A stretch of DNA of 64,000 nucleotides, from the NCBI GenBank assembly GCA_033439265.1, contig JAVTVX010000030.1, positions 7,023,774-7,087,773 of the forward strand. Reading direction: 5' to 3'. The DNA is from Dillenia suffruticosa. Taxonomy: Eukaryota; Streptophyta; Magnoliopsida; Dilleniales; Dilleniaceae. Positions 63,442 to 64,000 of this stretch are shown one piece after another. The position numbers and the translations under genes were made by a program. Each line of letters opens with the position of its first letter. Position 1 is the first letter of the stretch. The notes beneath the pieces were generated by a model that had not been told where the DNA came from, did not search any database, and was given only the letters and a program-made list of their open reading frames with translations.

Positions 63442-63818
63442 CTAAGGCGCGGGCGGTGCGGAAGGCTGCACCATCTCTGTTTGTGCTTCTTGTCCTTGCC
63501 CTTCTTGTTGTCCTCGTAGGCTCCTCTTCCAACGCAGATATTCGACATATATCAGCCCGAGCCTGAGGACAACCAGGAATGCACCTACCGATAAGCCTAC
63601 AGCCAGACCAATGCGGGGCTTTGATCTCTTAACCCCACCTCTGGGAGGGTCAAAAGGATCAAGTCCCTGCAACGGCAGCGGAGGTAGGAGAGAGAGAGAG
63701 GTGGGGGCGGGGGATGAGCGAGCATATGAAAGCTAGAGGGGGGAGGCGGAGCTTCCTCACATCCGTAGAAAATGACAGTAACTATGATAAGGGTGAAGAA
63801 AATTATCCGTATCATCAT
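63442..63818 (-). pseudogene. array membrane protein gene, copy 10 (class 1)
   Basis: Class 1 break. The span frame is open with small changes after the span (YVEYLRWK for YVKYLRWK, RGQQEGQGQ in the tail), ending PSAPPAP. The next unit's AT-rich subrepeats start at 63,847 and run off the window. Confidence 0.6.
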
Positions 63819-64000
63819 GGAGGGTGTGCGGGTGAAGAGAGAGCGATTTGGTTAGGATGATTAAATATATAGGCTGAAAACCAAAACATATGAGCTTTTG
63901 GTTCAAAAATCTTTTATAAAATGCAGATTTGGTATAACGATGTCGCATATTTGATCAAACTAAATATTTAATATAGATAATTTTATCTAATAATTTCATA

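Larger units (their letters stand above)
43675..64000. repeat. higher-order tandem array, seven units, open to the right
   Basis: Units start where AT-rich subrepeats resume: about 43,820, 46,473, 49,151, 53,853, 56,501, 60,175 and 63,847 (last one cut). Lengths are 2.65, 2.68, 4.70, 2.65, 3.67 and 3.67 kb. Length differences are due to extra ~1.03-kb subunits, each holding one more gene copy (two in unit 3, one each in units 5 and 6). Plan of a unit: AT-rich subrepeats, exon-like block, unique block, AT-rich linker, membrane protein gene. Copies differ by only a few percent by eye, so the array is recent. An extra partial subrepeat at 43,675-43,820 marks the left edge. Confidence 0.95.

Overview
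The window looks like nuclear DNA of a eudicot plant. It is AT-rich, carries long (CT)n/(GA)n/(AT)n/(CA)n microsatellites, plant introns with GT..AG ends, plant-specific gene families (bHLH113-like transcription factor, DUF26 receptor kinase, plant-type tripeptidyl peptidase II), a piece of plastid rps11, a Tat-lineage Ty3/gypsy fossil and plant-style non-autonomous DNA transposons. I cannot name the species. Almost everything gene-like is a fragment or a decayed copy.

Layout. 0-0.6 kb: a small single-pass membrane protein gene on the minus strand with a TATA box. 0.7-9.3 kb: AT-rich intergenic DNA with local duplications, a gene fragment at 5.8 kb that recurs inside the large array at the right end, degenerate tandem repeats at 6.1-6.6 kb, and a DNA-transposon end at 8.4 kb. 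10.49-15.25 kb: one long palindrome centred near 12,873. Each arm is a decayed intron-containing copy of the same conserved cysteine-rich plant membrane protein gene, arranged tail to tail. 16.5 kb: a first-exon-like open frame. 18.8-19.4 kb: a long GA microsatellite next to a plastid rps11 insertion. 20.1-24.4 kb: a broken Tat-type Ty3/gypsy element. 24.4-29.3 kb: mostly AT-rich DNA, with a promoter-like module at 28.57 kb related to the array promoters. 29.6-30.5 kb: the first exons of a bHLH gene. 30.8-35.3 kb: a large inverted repeat whose left arm was later hit by a 718-bp TIR element. 36.6-41.5 kb: five in-phase tripeptidyl peptidase II (TPP2) exons on the minus strand, the last running in frame into a DUF26 receptor-kinase (CRK) segment, with a CACTA-like insertion in one TPP2 intron.

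43.7-64 kb (running off the window): a young higher-order tandem array. Each unit carries AT-rich ~260-bp subrepeats, a gene fragment on the minus strand, a unique block, and one to three copies of a gene for a ~125-residue secreted or type I membrane protein. Ten gene copies are visible in two classes. One class keeps a promoter and leader; in the other the leader is replaced by AT-rich subrepeats. Each class has a different 2-bp frame change, so no copy reads through unbroken.

I see no operon-like or pathway logic linking the genes. The strongest observations are structural: the gene-bearing palindrome, the in-frame TPP2-CRK junction, and the array whose ten copies are all frame-broken in complementary ways.
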